In this document: positions 30,497 through 40,551 of the stretch, one piece after another | Position numbering within the stretch: position 1 is the first letter of the stretch | How the letters are laid out: the number at the start of each line of letters is the position of its first letter | Origin: Desulfobacca sp. | GTDB lineage: Bacteria > Desulfobacterota > Desulfobaccia > Desulfobaccales > Desulfobaccaceae | NCBI GenBank assembly: GCA_020725545.1 | Contig: DYEV01000030.1 | Coordinates: forward strand, 62,001-126,000 | Reading direction: 5' to 3' | Length of the DNA: 64,000 nucleotides | Made by a program: the position numbers and the translations under genes | The notes under the pieces: generated by a model | The model's input: only the letters and a program-made list of their open reading frames with translations | The model's database searches: none | Told to the model about the DNA's origin: nothing

Positions 30497-31969
30497 ATGG
30501 CTGAGCATCTCACCAATTTTCCGTATCTGACCTGTATGGTGCTGTCGCCGGTGATCGGCATTGCCATCATCCTCTTTCTGAAAGAGGAACAGAAGTTTCT
30601 GATCCGGGCTGTGTCCCTCGTTTCTGCAGGCATATCCTTAGGTTTTTCCATTTACACCTTTGTGGCCTATGATCGGGCCCTGGGCGGCCTGCAATTTGTG
30701 GAAAAATATGAATGGGTGAAAGGCTTCGGCATTTCCTATTTCGTCGGGGTGGATGGCCTCAATGCTCCCCTGCTCCTGCTTACCGGCATCGTCATTTTTA
30801 CCGGCGTGCTGACCATGTGGGAGTTGGAACTGCGGGTCAAAGAATATTTTGCCTTCATGCTTTTTTTGGTCACCGGCGTTTTCGGCGTCTTCATGTCCAT
30901 GGACATGTTTTTCTTTTTCCTTTTTTATGAAATCGCCGTGGTGCCCATGTATGTCCTGATCCTCATCTGGGGGTCCACCCGCAAAGAGTATGCCGCTATG
31001 AAGCTGACTTTGTATTTGATGGCGGGCAGCGGCCTCATCATCCCGGGTCTGTTGTTACTTTATGCCACCTCCGGCCTGTACACCTTTGATCTCCTCAAAC
31101 TGCACGGGGTGCATTTTTCGCCTTGGGTGCAGAAACTGACCTTTGTGCTTTTGCTGTTTGGCTTCGGGGTCTTGGCAGCGATGTGGCCGTTCCATACATG
31201 GTCGCCGGTGGGCCACGTGGCTGCACCCACCGCCGTCAGTATGCTGCACGCCGGCGTGCTCATGAAGCTGGGATCCTATGGTATCTTACGGATTCCCATG
31301 TATCTCTGTCCGGAAGGCTTCCAATACTGGTCCTCGCTTTTCGGGCTCTTGGCCATCTGTGGCATTGTCTACGGGGTTTTTGTGGGCTTGGCCCAGACCG
31401 ATTTGAAATACGTCATCGGCTATTCCTCCGTGTCCCACATGGGCATCGTGGCCCTGGGTTTGGCCACCGGCACGGTGGATGGCTTGAACGGCTCCGTTTT
31501 CCAGATGTTCGCCCATGGCATCATGACGGCCCTCTTCTTTTCCGCGGTGGGCTATATCTACGACCGGACCCATACCCGGGAGATTCACGAATTGGGGGGG
31601 TTCTGCAAGATCATGCCGGTGGCCTCGGCCTTTTTCATCACTGCGGCCTTGTGCGGCGCCGGCGTCCCGGGTTTTGCCAGCTTCTGGGCCGAACTGTTGG
31701 TCTTTATTGCGGCGGTGCGGGTCTTTGGCATCGGCGGGCTCATTGCCTTGGCTTCCATCGTCGTCGGCGCCCTCTTTGCCCTGCGGGTGGTGCAAAATTC
31801 TTTCTATAACGAACCGAACCCGAAATTTACCCATTTGGAGGATGTCAGTCCTTTTCTGGGACTGCCCCGGATGATTCTCATTGCGACTCTGATTCTCTTT
31901 GGGATCTTCCCGAGTCTAATGTTGGATCTTATCAAAACGGCGGTGGTGCCGTTCATCAGTGGGTTGTAA
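30497..31969 (+). CDS. nuoM: NADH-quinone oxidoreductase subunit M
   Basis: MFFFFLFYEIAVVPMY, HTWSPVGHVAAPTAVSMLHAGVLMKLGSYG. Confidence 0.95.
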   Translation: MAEHLTNFPYLTCMVLSPVIGIAIILFLKEEQKFLIRAVSLVSAGISLGFSIYTFVAYDRALGGLQFVEKYEWVKGFGISYFVGVDGLNAPLLLLTGIVIFTGVLTMWELELRVKEYFAFMLFLVTGVFGVFMSMDMFFFFLFYEIAVVPMYVLILIWGSTRKEYAAMKLTLYLMAGSGLIIPGLLLLYATSGLYTFDLLKLHGVHFSPWVQKLTFVLLLFGFGVLAAMWPFHTWSPVGHVAAPTAVSMLHAGVLMKLGSYGILRIPMYLCPEGFQYWSSLFGLLAICGIVYGVFVGLAQTDLKYVIGYSSVSHMGIVALGLATGTVDGLNGSVFQMFAHGIMTALFFSAVGYIYDRTHTREIHELGGFCKIMPVASAFFITAALCGAGVPGFASFWAELLVFIAAVRVFGIGGLIALASIVVGALFALRVVQNSFYNEPNPKFTHLEDVSPFLGLPRMILIATLILFGIFPSLMLDLIKTAVVPFISGL

Positions 31970-31972
31970 GCC

Positions 31973-33397
31973 ATGAAAGCTGTTGCGCTCTTTTTGCCTG
32001 AATTGTATTTCCTGTTGATGGCTTTGGTCCTGTTTTTCTGCTCCCTGCGGCGGCAGACCGAGCCCAGCAAAGATTTTCGCCTCTTTCTGGCCATGTCCGC
32101 CGGTGGCATCCTGGTGGGCGCTCTGAGTCTGTTCCAGCAGGGGTCATTATTCTTTGCCTCCTATCAGGTGGACCTTTTTAGTCAGGTTTTCAAGCTGGCT
32201 CTGGCGGGAGGGGTCTTTCTGGTTGCCCTCATCTGCCACCGTCTGCCCGGGGTGGAAGACCGTTTTCATGCGGAATTTTATCTCTTCTTGACCACCTGCA
32301 CGGTGGGGATGATGATGTTGGTCAGTGCCGTGGAACTGCTCACCATCTACATCTCCTTGGAATTGGCCTCTTATTCTCTGTATATCTTGATACCCATGCG
32401 CCAAGGGGACGGCATCGACGTGGAGGCGGGGGTGAAATACCTCTTCATCGGCGCGGTGTCATCCTGCTTCATGCTCTTCGGCTTAAGCTACCTGTTCGGC
32501 GCGACTCATAGCACCTACCTAGTGGATATCCTTCCAAAGATGCCAGCTCTCCTGGCCAGTCCGGTGGGTCTGTTGGGTCTCATCCTGTCTCTGGCCGGTT
32601 TCTTCTTTAAATTATCGCTTTTTCCAATACACTTCTGGGCGCCGGACGTTTATCAGGGTGGTGCTAACCAATTGGTGGCCTATATTGCCACCGCCTCCAA
32701 AGTCGCGGCCGTGGCCATTCTGCTGCGCTTTGCCGCATTGGGCAGCTCCTATGGCTATTCCTTTGCCCAGATTCTGGTCTTCCTGTCCATCGTCTCCATG
32801 ACCTTGGGAAATTTGGTAGCCATTATCCAGAAAGATTTCAAACGCATGTTGGCCTATTCCTCCATTGCTCATGCCGGTTATATTCTCATGGGGGTGTTGA
32901 CTTTAAGCGAGTCCGGTTATACCAGCGTCATTTATTATGCGGTAGCCTACCTCATCATGAATTTCACCTGTTTCATGGTGCTCTCGGAGGTGGCCGACGA
33001 TGGCCGTGATCTGCAGATCGCCGAATTTGCCGGGCTCTACCACCGCTCCCCCCTCTTGGCCCTGGCCTTGATGATGGGCCTTTTCTCCCTGGCCGGGGTG
33101 CCGCCCTCCATCGGTTTTACCGGCAAACTGCTTATTTTTACGTCGGCCATGAACCAGGGCTACTTCTGGCTGGTCCTCATCGGCGCCGTCAACGGCACCA
33201 TCTCCCTTTATTACTATCTCCGGGTGGTCTATGCTGCCTACTTCATGGACCCGGGGGACCTGCCGAAAGTGGTCCCTTCGCCTGCCATCCGGTGGACGAC
33301 CTACGCCCTCATCTTGATCATTATCGGCTTCGGCGTCTTTCCCATGCATGTCGTTGATTTGGCCCGAACAGCCGTTAAGTTTGTCTTGTATACCTAA
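31973..33397 (+). CDS. nuoN: NADH-quinone oxidoreductase subunit N
   Basis: PIHFWAPDVYQGGANQLVAYIATASKVAA, LAYSSIAHAGYILMG. Confidence 0.95.
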   Translation: MKAVALFLPELYFLLMALVLFFCSLRRQTEPSKDFRLFLAMSAGGILVGALSLFQQGSLFFASYQVDLFSQVFKLALAGGVFLVALICHRLPGVEDRFHAEFYLFLTTCTVGMMMLVSAVELLTIYISLELASYSLYILIPMRQGDGIDVEAGVKYLFIGAVSSCFMLFGLSYLFGATHSTYLVDILPKMPALLASPVGLLGLILSLAGFFFKLSLFPIHFWAPDVYQGGANQLVAYIATASKVAAVAILLRFAALGSSYGYSFAQILVFLSIVSMTLGNLVAIIQKDFKRMLAYSSIAHAGYILMGVLTLSESGYTSVIYYAVAYLIMNFTCFMVLSEVADDGRDLQIAEFAGLYHRSPLLALALMMGLFSLAGVPPSIGFTGKLLIFTSAMNQGYFWLVLIGAVNGTISLYYYLRVVYAAYFMDPGDLPKVVPSPAIRWTTYALILIIIGFGVFPMHVVDLARTAVKFVLYT

Positions 33398-33425
33398 CAA
33401 TCTATCCTTACTTTTCTCTCCCCAG

Positions 33426-33466
33426 CAGAGCGCTCGGCGACGGCGGCCGCAGCGCTCTGTTTTTTT
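33426..33466 (+). terminator. Intrinsic terminator of the nuo operon
   Basis: CAGAGCGCT-N16-AGCGCTCTG followed by TTTTTTT. Confidence 0.9.
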
Positions 33467-33569
33467 GACATGGCATGGCAAATTGATAAAATAACAGGCA
33501 AACGATGGCGCGATCTGTTTTGCTGCTATAAGAACTGCTGTTCTCTTCATGGCTTAGAGAGGTACGTCC

Positions 33570-36500
33570 ATGGCCTTCACGGATTTTTTTTCCAGAAAGA
33601 AGACCTGTGATTTTGTCGTCAATGCTGACGAACGGATAACCAAAAAATATCAGAAGTATCGTGAGTTTTTAGAATATAACCGGGATACCTTGGAGATGTT
33701 GGCCGAGCTGGAACAGCTCTACTACGGCAGCCGGATCAACCTCTTGGCGGTTCGCAGGCAGGTCGAGGAGTTACTGGCCACGTTGCGTCGCTTGGTACAA
33801 GCACTGGACGAATTGGGAGGCGGCCGCTATGGGCAGCTGGAGCAGGCCTGTCAGCGGGTGGAAGAAGAGTTGGCCCTGGCTTTTGAAGCGGGGCCTACCT
33901 GTCTCATAGGGGATCTGGTCCTGCCCTTGGAGGCCCTACGGCCGGAGACCATGATGGAGGCGGGTGGCAAGGCCACCAACCTGGCCACCATTGCCCGCTT
34001 TTTGAAGCTACCCATACCCCCTGGATTTGCCATTACCTCATATGCGTTTGAACGTTTTTTAGAGGAGAACAAATTAGCAGTTCCCATTGAACTGATCCTG
34101 ACCTCCTTAAAGCCGGATGATCTGGCCGATCTGGAGGTGCAAAGCAGCATCATCCAGGAGAGCATCAGAAAAGCGCCGGTGCCGCCATTCCTGGCGGCCA
34201 AGATTATCCAGGCCTACGAGGAACTGGAGGCCAAGACTTGGAAAAACGTGCGCATTGCCATGCGGAGCAGCGCCGTGGGTGAGGATACGGAAGCATCCTT
34301 TGCCGGCCAACATCTCACCGTCCTGAATGTCACCCGCGACGACCTCTTGGAGGCCTATAAAGCCGTGGTGGCCAGCAAGTATTCGCCCCGGGCCATCCTC
34401 TACCGCCTCAATTTCGGTCTGAACGATCGGGAAACCCCCATGTGCGTGGCCGGCATTACTATGATCGACTCCCGGGCCAGCGGGGTCATGTATACCGTGG
34501 ATCCCACCGATCCTACCTCTGGTCTCCTCAAGATCAGTTCTATCTGGGGCTTGGGAGAACACCTGGTAAGCGGTGAAGCCTCCCCTGACGAGTTTTTTGT
34601 GGACAAATCTACCGGCCGGATCGTGCAACAGACCATTGGCCAAAAAAAGGAAAGGCTGGTTAACCGGCCGCAGGGTGGCATCCAACTTGTGGCCGTGCCG
34701 GAGGCAGAAATTTCCCAACCCTCTCTTACCCCGGCCCAGCTCCAGACCCTGGCCTTCTATGGCCAAAAATTAGAGGGGTATTTTCAAGCCCCGCAAGATG
34801 TGGAATGGGCCATTGACCAGGAAGAGCGGCTTTACATTTTGCAGAGTCGGCCGTTGGGAGTAGTGCACAGTAAAGCCGGTGCCGAGGTTCTGATGGTTGA
34901 TGCCAAGAACCATCCGGTACTGTTATCCCGGGGCAAGATGGCCTCCCCGGGCATTGCCGTGGGCCAGGTGGTGTTAGCCAGCGCTCAACCGGCATCGTTG
35001 CCAGAAAACGCCATCCTGGTGGCCCGGACAGCTTCCCCCGACTATGCGACCCTTATGGCCCAGCTCAAGGGTTTGATCACAGATTTGGGGAGCATCACCA
35101 GTCACTTGGCCTCCGTAGCCCGGGAGTTTGGCGTGCCGGCCATCGTGGACGCAGGGAATGCCACCGAACTTTTGAAACCTGGCCAGGAAGTTACTTTAGT
35201 TGCCAAGGCCACCACTGTCTACCAAGGTATTGTGCCGGAATTAGCCGAGCAGATAAGGCCTGCGAAAAAACATTTGTTTAACAGTCCGGTGCATGAACGC
35301 CTTCGCAAGGTTTTGGACCGGATTTCCCCTCTCAACCTCACGGATCCGCAGGCGGCCGATTTTAACCCGGAAGGTTGCCGGACCGTCCATGATATTATCC
35401 GCTATGCCCACGAAAAGGCCATGCAGGAGATGTTCGGCCTCACCAAGCTCGGCCCTCAGGGGATCAATGTTGTACAAATGAGGAGCAACATTCCTCTGGT
35501 GCTGCATCTCATCGATCTGGGCGGCGGTTTACGAGCCGGCCTGACGACTTGCGATACGGTCACACCGGACGATGTGGAGTCCATCCCCATGAAAGCTCTC
35601 TGGCGGGGTTTTAGTCATCCTGGGATTACCTGGAAGGGAGTGATACCCTTTGATGTTAAAAATTTTATGACTTTAATGGCCCAGAGTGCCATGCAAACCG
35701 AGGATAAACTGCCGGGCGGCGACAGCTTCGCTTTGGTGGCCCGGGACTATCTGAATTTAAGCGCTAAATTCGGCTACCATTTTGCCAATCTGGATACGTT
35801 TGGCAGCGATGACCCGATGCAGAATTACATCAATTTACAATTTGCCGGTGGAGTGGGCAGCTATATGGGCCGTTCCCTGCGCCTCGCTTTTTTGGGGGAG
35901 GTCCTCCATCGGCTGGGGTTTACCCTGAAGATGACCGGCGATCTGCTGGAGGCCTCCATCACTGGGCTAAGCCGAGCGGTGCTGGAAGAGGCACTGGATC
36001 AGGTAGGCCGGTTGCTGGCTTCCAGCCGACTCCTGGACATGGCCATTACCGGCGAAGCTGATATTCCGCCGATGGTTGAGGCCTTTTTTCATGGTGACTA
36101 TGATTTTTTACAGCAGTCAGAAAGCATCCATCTGCCCGGATTTTATACCCATACCGGCAACTGGCGCTTGGCAACGGCACAAGGGCAAACCATCATAGTT
36201 CAGGATGGCTCCAATTATTTGGGGAGGTTTTCGGCACGCTTGGCAGGTATGCTGACCACCATGATCGGGGAAACCTATTTAGAGATTCTGGATAATATCG
36301 GCGCCTATTTTTATTTTCCGTTAGCCATTGCCAAGGAGAGCTATTTGCCGGCCGGGTCAGGCCAGGTGCGGGTCCGACCGGTCTCCGGTCGCATTGATCA
36401 GGCGGCGGGGCTGGCTTTTGGCATTCGCAACGTGGGGAATTATTTCGTCTTTCGGGTGAATACCTTGGAAGAGGATGTGGCCCTCTTTGAATTTGTCGAC

Positions 36501-36731
36501 AATAAAAGATATAAGCGGTCCTCGGCCTCGGCCAGCCTCACCCCGGGGCATTGGTATGAATTGCGCGTCGACTTTGCGGGGCAACAGTGTCTCTGCTGGC
36601 TTGATGGCAAACCGCTGATCGATTACACTGCCCTGCGCTCCCTGGATGGCTATGTGGGGCTGTGGACTAAGGCCGATGCCGTGAGCCATTTCACCGACCT
36701 GAAAATTGCGGGGCAGAGGGAACCGGCATGA
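33570..36731 (+). CDS. PEP synthase/pyruvate-phosphate-dikinase-like protein with novel middle region and C-terminal LamG/concanavalin-like domain
   Basis: ATP-grasp part (GGKATNLATIARF, IAMRSSAVGEDTEASFAGQH, DVEWAIDQEERLYILQSRP), swivelling His domain (GSITSHLASVAREFGVPAIVD); C-terminus LTPGHWYELRVDFAGQQCLCWLDGKPLIDY...GYVGLWTKADAVSHFTDLKI. Confidence 0.85.
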   Translation: MAFTDFFSRKKTCDFVVNADERITKKYQKYREFLEYNRDTLEMLAELEQLYYGSRINLLAVRRQVEELLATLRRLVQALDELGGGRYGQLEQACQRVEEELALAFEAGPTCLIGDLVLPLEALRPETMMEAGGKATNLATIARFLKLPIPPGFAITSYAFERFLEENKLAVPIELILTSLKPDDLADLEVQSSIIQESIRKAPVPPFLAAKIIQAYEELEAKTWKNVRIAMRSSAVGEDTEASFAGQHLTVLNVTRDDLLEAYKAVVASKYSPRAILYRLNFGLNDRETPMCVAGITMIDSRASGVMYTVDPTDPTSGLLKISSIWGLGEHLVSGEASPDEFFVDKSTGRIVQQTIGQKKERLVNRPQGGIQLVAVPEAEISQPSLTPAQLQTLAFYGQKLEGYFQAPQDVEWAIDQEERLYILQSRPLGVVHSKAGAEVLMVDAKNHPVLLSRGKMASPGIAVGQVVLASAQPASLPENAILVARTASPDYATLMAQLKGLITDLGSITSHLASVAREFGVPAIVDAGNATELLKPGQEVTLVAKATTVYQGIVPELAEQIRPAKKHLFNSPVHERLRKVLDRISPLNLTDPQAADFNPEGCRTVHDIIRYAHEKAMQEMFGLTKLGPQGINVVQMRSNIPLVLHLIDLGGGLRAGLTTCDTVTPDDVESIPMKALWRGFSHPGITWKGVIPFDVKNFMTLMAQSAMQTEDKLPGGDSFALVARDYLNLSAKFGYHFANLDTFGSDDPMQNYINLQFAGGVGSYMGRSLRLAFLGEVLHRLGFTLKMTGDLLEASITGLSRAVLEEALDQVGRLLASSRLLDMAITGEADIPPMVEAFFHGDYDFLQQSESIHLPGFYTHTGNWRLATAQGQTIIVQDGSNYLGRFSARLAGMLTTMIGETYLEILDNIGAYFYFPLAIAKESYLPAGSGQVRVRPVSGRIDQAAGLAFGIRNVGNYFVFRVNTLEEDVALFEFVDNKRYKRSSASASLTPGHWYELRVDFAGQQCLCWLDGKPLIDYTALRSLDGYVGLWTKADAVSHFTDLKIAGQREPA

Positions 36732-36797
36732 GGCAAAGGAACCCCCTGTTCTGCCTAACCCCCGGGCCGCCTCTGGGGCGCGCCCGCGGCCCAGCGG

Positions 36798-37610
36798 TCA
36801 GCGGGGCAGGACGTGCCAAAACTCCAGGGCCAGCACAAGCAGGGCGACTGCCAAGCGATAGACCACAAAAATGAGAAAGCTATGGCGCTGCAGGAATTGC
36901 AGAAGATATTTGATAGTAAGATAACTCGAGACAATGGCCGCCAGGAAACCCAGGAAATAGGCAAGATTGAACGATACCGGCTCCGTGTTTTTTAGCAGCT
37001 TGAGGGCATGATACAGCCCGGCCCCGAAAATGATGGGGGTGGAGAGGAGAAAGGAGAACCTGGCCGCGGTTTCCCGGGTAAAGCCTAGGAACAGGCCCAT
37101 GGTAATAGTGCTGCCGCTGCGGGAGACGCCGGGCATGATGGCCAATGCCTGGGCACAGCCGATGAGAATGGCGTCACCCAAAGTAATGCCCGGCAGCCGG
37201 CGTTGATGCCGGGCCAGACGGTCGGCCAGAAAGAGGAGAATGCCCATAACCGCCAACAGGACGGCGATGCGGGTCGGGGTCCGGAAGACGGTCTCGGCCT
37301 GCTTCTCCAGAAAGAAGCCGGCCACGGCGCCAGGGATGCTGCCCACCACCAAGTACCAGAACAGCCGTCGCTCCAAACGGTTGAACCGCTCCGGCCGGAG
37401 CAGGGCCCGGCCCATATCCCACCAATCCTGCCAGAAATAGGTAATCAGAGCCAACAAGGTCCCCACATGCAGGAGGACGTCAAAGGCCAGGCCGGCCTCC
37501 TGAACATGGAAATAATGTTCCAGGAGGGCCAGATGGCCAGAACTGGAGATGGGCAAGAATTCCGTCAGCCCTTGAATGAGGCCGAGAAAAATGGCGTGCA
37601 GGATATCCAT
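36798..37610 (-). CDS. uppP: Undecaprenyl-diphosphatase
   Basis: FLGLIQGLTEFLPISSSGHLAL, MPGVSRSGSTITMGLFLG. Confidence 0.96.
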   Translation of the reverse strand: MDILHAIFLGLIQGLTEFLPISSSGHLALLEHYFHVQEAGLAFDVLLHVGTLLALITYFWQDWWDMGRALLRPERFNRLERRLFWYLVVGSIPGAVAGFFLEKQAETVFRTPTRIAVLLAVMGILLFLADRLARHQRRLPGITLGDAILIGCAQALAIMPGVSRSGSTITMGLFLGFTRETAARFSFLLSTPIIFGAGLYHALKLLKNTEPVSFNLAYFLGFLAAIVSSYLTIKYLLQFLQRHSFLIFVVYRLAVALLVLALEFWHVLPR

Positions 37611-37653
37611 AGGCAAAGTCTCGCTTTCGGGGCTTAGGGGATGCGGCCGCGCT

Positions 37654-39120
37654 TCATTCCACAGGCGGTTTGAGGCGATGAAACGCCGTCGTCCGTTCAA
37701 AGGCGTAAGCGGCGGTCAGGAGCGTCAGTTCGTCAAATGGCCGGGCCAGAAGCTGGAGACCGATGGGTAGTCCCTGCGACGTGAGGCCACAAGGCAGCGA
37801 TATGCCGGGAATGCCGGCCAGATTTGCTGATATTGTAAAGATATCAGAGAGATACATGGTAAGCGGGTCGGCTGTCTTTTCCCCCAAGCGGAAGGCAGCC
37901 GTAGGCGCCACCGGGGTGGCAACCACCTGACAGGTCTGAAATACCTGGTCAAAGTCCCGGCGGATGAGGGTCCGGACCTGGGAGGCCTTGCGATAATAGG
38001 CATCATGATATCCGGCGGAAAGGGCATAGGTGCCCAACATGATGCGGCGGCGAACTTCGGTCCCCAGCCCCTGGGAGCGGCTGGCGGTATACATCTCCAT
38101 TAATTCTCTGGCATTGGGGTCGCGCCAGCCGTATTTCACCCCGTCATAGCGGGCCAGATTGGAGCTGGCCTCGGCCGTGGCAATGAGATAATAGACAGCC
38201 ACGGCATACTCCGTATGGGGCAGGCTGACTTCCACCAGTTGGGCCCCCAAGCCTTCGTAATGGTTCAAGGCAGCCTGGACGGCCTGTTCCACCTCCGGGT
38301 CCAGACCGGCCTGAAAATACTCCCGGGGCACGCCGATCTGCATCCCTTTGACATCTTTCTCCAGGGCCTGGCTATAATTGGGTACGGGCAGCGGCGCCGA
38401 AGTGGAATCCTGGGGATCATGGCCGGCGATGGCTTGCAAGAGCAGGGCACAATCGGTGACATCCTTGCTTAAAGGACCGATTTGGTCCAAAGAGCTGGCA
38501 TAGGCCACCAGACCGAAGCGGGAGACCCGGCCGTAGGTGGGTTTGAGCCCCACGACGCCGCAATGGGAGGCGGGTTGACGGATGGAGCCGCCGGTATCGC
38601 TGCCCAGCGCCGCCAGGCAGAGGTCCGCGGCCACCGCCGCGGCCGAACCACCACTGGAACCGCCGGGAATGCACTCCAGGTGCCATGGATTACGGGTGAC
38701 GCCAAAGGCGGAGTTTTCCGTGGAAGAGCCCATGGCAAACTCATCCATATTGACCTTGCCCAAGATCACGGCCCCGGCCTGGCGCAGTTTCTGCATCACC
38801 GTGGCGTCATAGGGCGGAATGAAGTTTTCCAGATATTTGGAGGCACAGGTGGTCCGCAGGCCTTTGGTGGCAATGACATCTTTTATGGCCAGGGGCATGC
38901 CGGTGAGCGGGGTGGCTTGGCCGGTGGCCAGCCGTTTGTCCGCCTCCTGGGCCTGAGCCAGGGCTCCCTGGGCGTCCACGGTCAGATAACAATGGAGCAT
39001 GCCATCCAACGCGGCAATTCGCTCCAAAAAGCCGTGGGTGAGCTCCACGGCCGAGATTTCTCTTTTTTGCAGCAAAGACTGCACCTCATGCATGGTGAGA
39101 TGCTGCCAGGAAGAGGTCAT
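37654..39120 (-). CDS. gatA: Asp/Glu-tRNA amidotransferase subunit A
   Basis: [32 protein letters not shown] amidase signature. Confidence 0.97.
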   Translation of the reverse strand: MTSSWQHLTMHEVQSLLQKREISAVELTHGFLERIAALDGMLHCYLTVDAQGALAQAQEADKRLATGQATPLTGMPLAIKDVIATKGLRTTCASKYLENFIPPYDATVMQKLRQAGAVILGKVNMDEFAMGSSTENSAFGVTRNPWHLECIPGGSSGGSAAAVAADLCLAALGSDTGGSIRQPASHCGVVGLKPTYGRVSRFGLVAYASSLDQIGPLSKDVTDCALLLQAIAGHDPQDSTSAPLPVPNYSQALEKDVKGMQIGVPREYFQAGLDPEVEQAVQAALNHYEGLGAQLVEVSLPHTEYAVAVYYLIATAEASSNLARYDGVKYGWRDPNARELMEMYTASRSQGLGTEVRRRIMLGTYALSAGYHDAYYRKASQVRTLIRRDFDQVFQTCQVVATPVAPTAAFRLGEKTADPLTMYLSDIFTISANLAGIPGISLPCGLTSQGLPIGLQLLARPFDELTLLTAAYAFERTTAFHRLKPPVE

Positions 39121-39137
39121 AACGCCACACTCCGGAC

Positions 39138-39422
39138 TTAGATGATTTTGGGGACCACAAAGGCCTGCCGCTGTTGCTGGGGTGCATTGGCCAGGGCCTC
39201 GTCGGGAGAGAGACCGGCGCCCACCGCATCCGATCGGAAAGCGTTGGTCAGGTCCAGGACATGGGTCATGGGGGGGACATCAGTGGTATCCAATTCGTTG
39301 AGTTTGGCCACATACACCAAGACATCGTTCAACTGCCGGGTAAACGTCTCCACCTCCGTGGCCGAGAGGCGCAACCGGGCTAACTGGGCGATTTGGGTGA
39401 CAACTTCCGGGGTCAAAGACAT
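39138..39422 (-). CDS. gatC: Asp/Glu-tRNA amidotransferase subunit C
   Basis: [35 protein letters not shown]. Confidence 0.94.
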   Translation of the reverse strand: MSLTPEVVTQIAQLARLRLSATEVETFTRQLNDVLVYVAKLNELDTTDVPPMTHVLDLTNAFRSDAVGAGLSPDEALANAPQQQRQAFVVPKII

Positions 39423-39752
39423 GCTTGCTCCTTCTTTCGTCAGGAGACGAGCGGGTGTTTGCTCAGCTTTATAAATTTTTGATTGTATCTCATTGCCGCA
39501 AAAACGCAATGTTTGAATTAACCAAGAAAATACCTTTGCCAGTTGTTAGAAAATATCGTCCCGAGGATTGGAAGGGGGCCCCGCGTGTCCGGCCGCCCCG
39601 GGCTGCATAAATTCGGCCCGCTGCCCTGGACCTGACCGGGGTATTGCCCCGCTACCGGAGAGGAAGGGGGTAATCTCAGAAACCACAGCGCGGCGCTGTG
39701 GCCGCCAGATGGTGTGAGGCCGGGAGTGTTGCAGAGTTAGGGGAGATTTACC

Positions 39753-39986
39753 TCAGTCGAGGGCATCAATGGCTTTCAAAGGGGCACGGACCGGAGGATT
39801 TGGCTGTTTTTCCTCTGACTGACCGGCTTCATTGATCCGCCGGTAGATTTCCTCCCGATGGATGATGACCTCGGGAGGGGCTTCGATACCCAGGCGAACC
39901 TGTTTCCCTTTAATATCGATAATTCTCAATCGAATGTCATCGCCGATGCGAATTTCCTCCCCTATCCTGCGTGTAAAGATGAGCAC
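39753..39986 (-). CDS. csrA: Carbon storage regulator CsrA
   Basis: VLIFTRRIGEEIRIGDDIRLRIIDIKGKQVRLGIEAPPEVIIHREEIY; GTG start. Confidence 0.95.
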   Translation of the reverse strand: MLIFTRRIGEEIRIGDDIRLRIIDIKGKQVRLGIEAPPEVIIHREEIYRRINEAGQSEEKQPNPPVRAPLKAIDALD

Positions 39987-40251
39987 GGGTACCTTCCTCG
40001 TCGGCCTCCCTCGCAAAGCGATGTGCCTTGGTGATCTCCACCGGTTGGCAGGGTAGACCTACTTTCTGCTAGCATTTTCTGCTGGTTCTTATTGTAGAGC
40101 AATTAACCGGAAAAAGACAATGAGAAATTTCGCCTTCGGGGCTATTTTCCAGGAAACTGAGCTGGCTGGATTTCCGGGAGGATTGTATCGAAATATTTTG
40201 ACCATGAAGACAGAGATCTTGCCAGATTCATGAGAAATGTGATAAGTTGCC

Positions 40252-40551
40252 ATGAGGGGTGTAAGAGAAATGCGGCCGTATAATCGCTGGCTTTTTTATG
40301 AACACTTTGAGTTGGTAGTCACCATCAGCTCTCTGTATAAAAGTCTGCCCACGGCCAAATTATTGGAGATCATCAATCTGCATTTTGCCAAGCCGGTGCC
40401 GCCGCCGGATTTGACTTCGCCTCTGAATCTGCCGCCCTGGTCCAAATACGACATTGACTCCCTGGCCGAGGATTTTCGCCTCCTGTTTAGCCGTTTACCA
40501 TCTGCGGAAAAGATTGAGCCTCAAGCTAACGGGCCCCAGGCGCGCGGCTGA
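40252..40551 (+). CDS. Hypothetical protein, 99 aa
   Basis: MRPYNRWLFYEHFELVVTISSLYKSLPTAKLLEIINLHF...; not antisense to a gene for most of its length. Confidence 0.5.
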   Translation: MRGVREMRPYNRWLFYEHFELVVTISSLYKSLPTAKLLEIINLHFAKPVPPPDLTSPLNLPPWSKYDIDSLAEDFRLLFSRLPSAEKIEPQANGPQARG

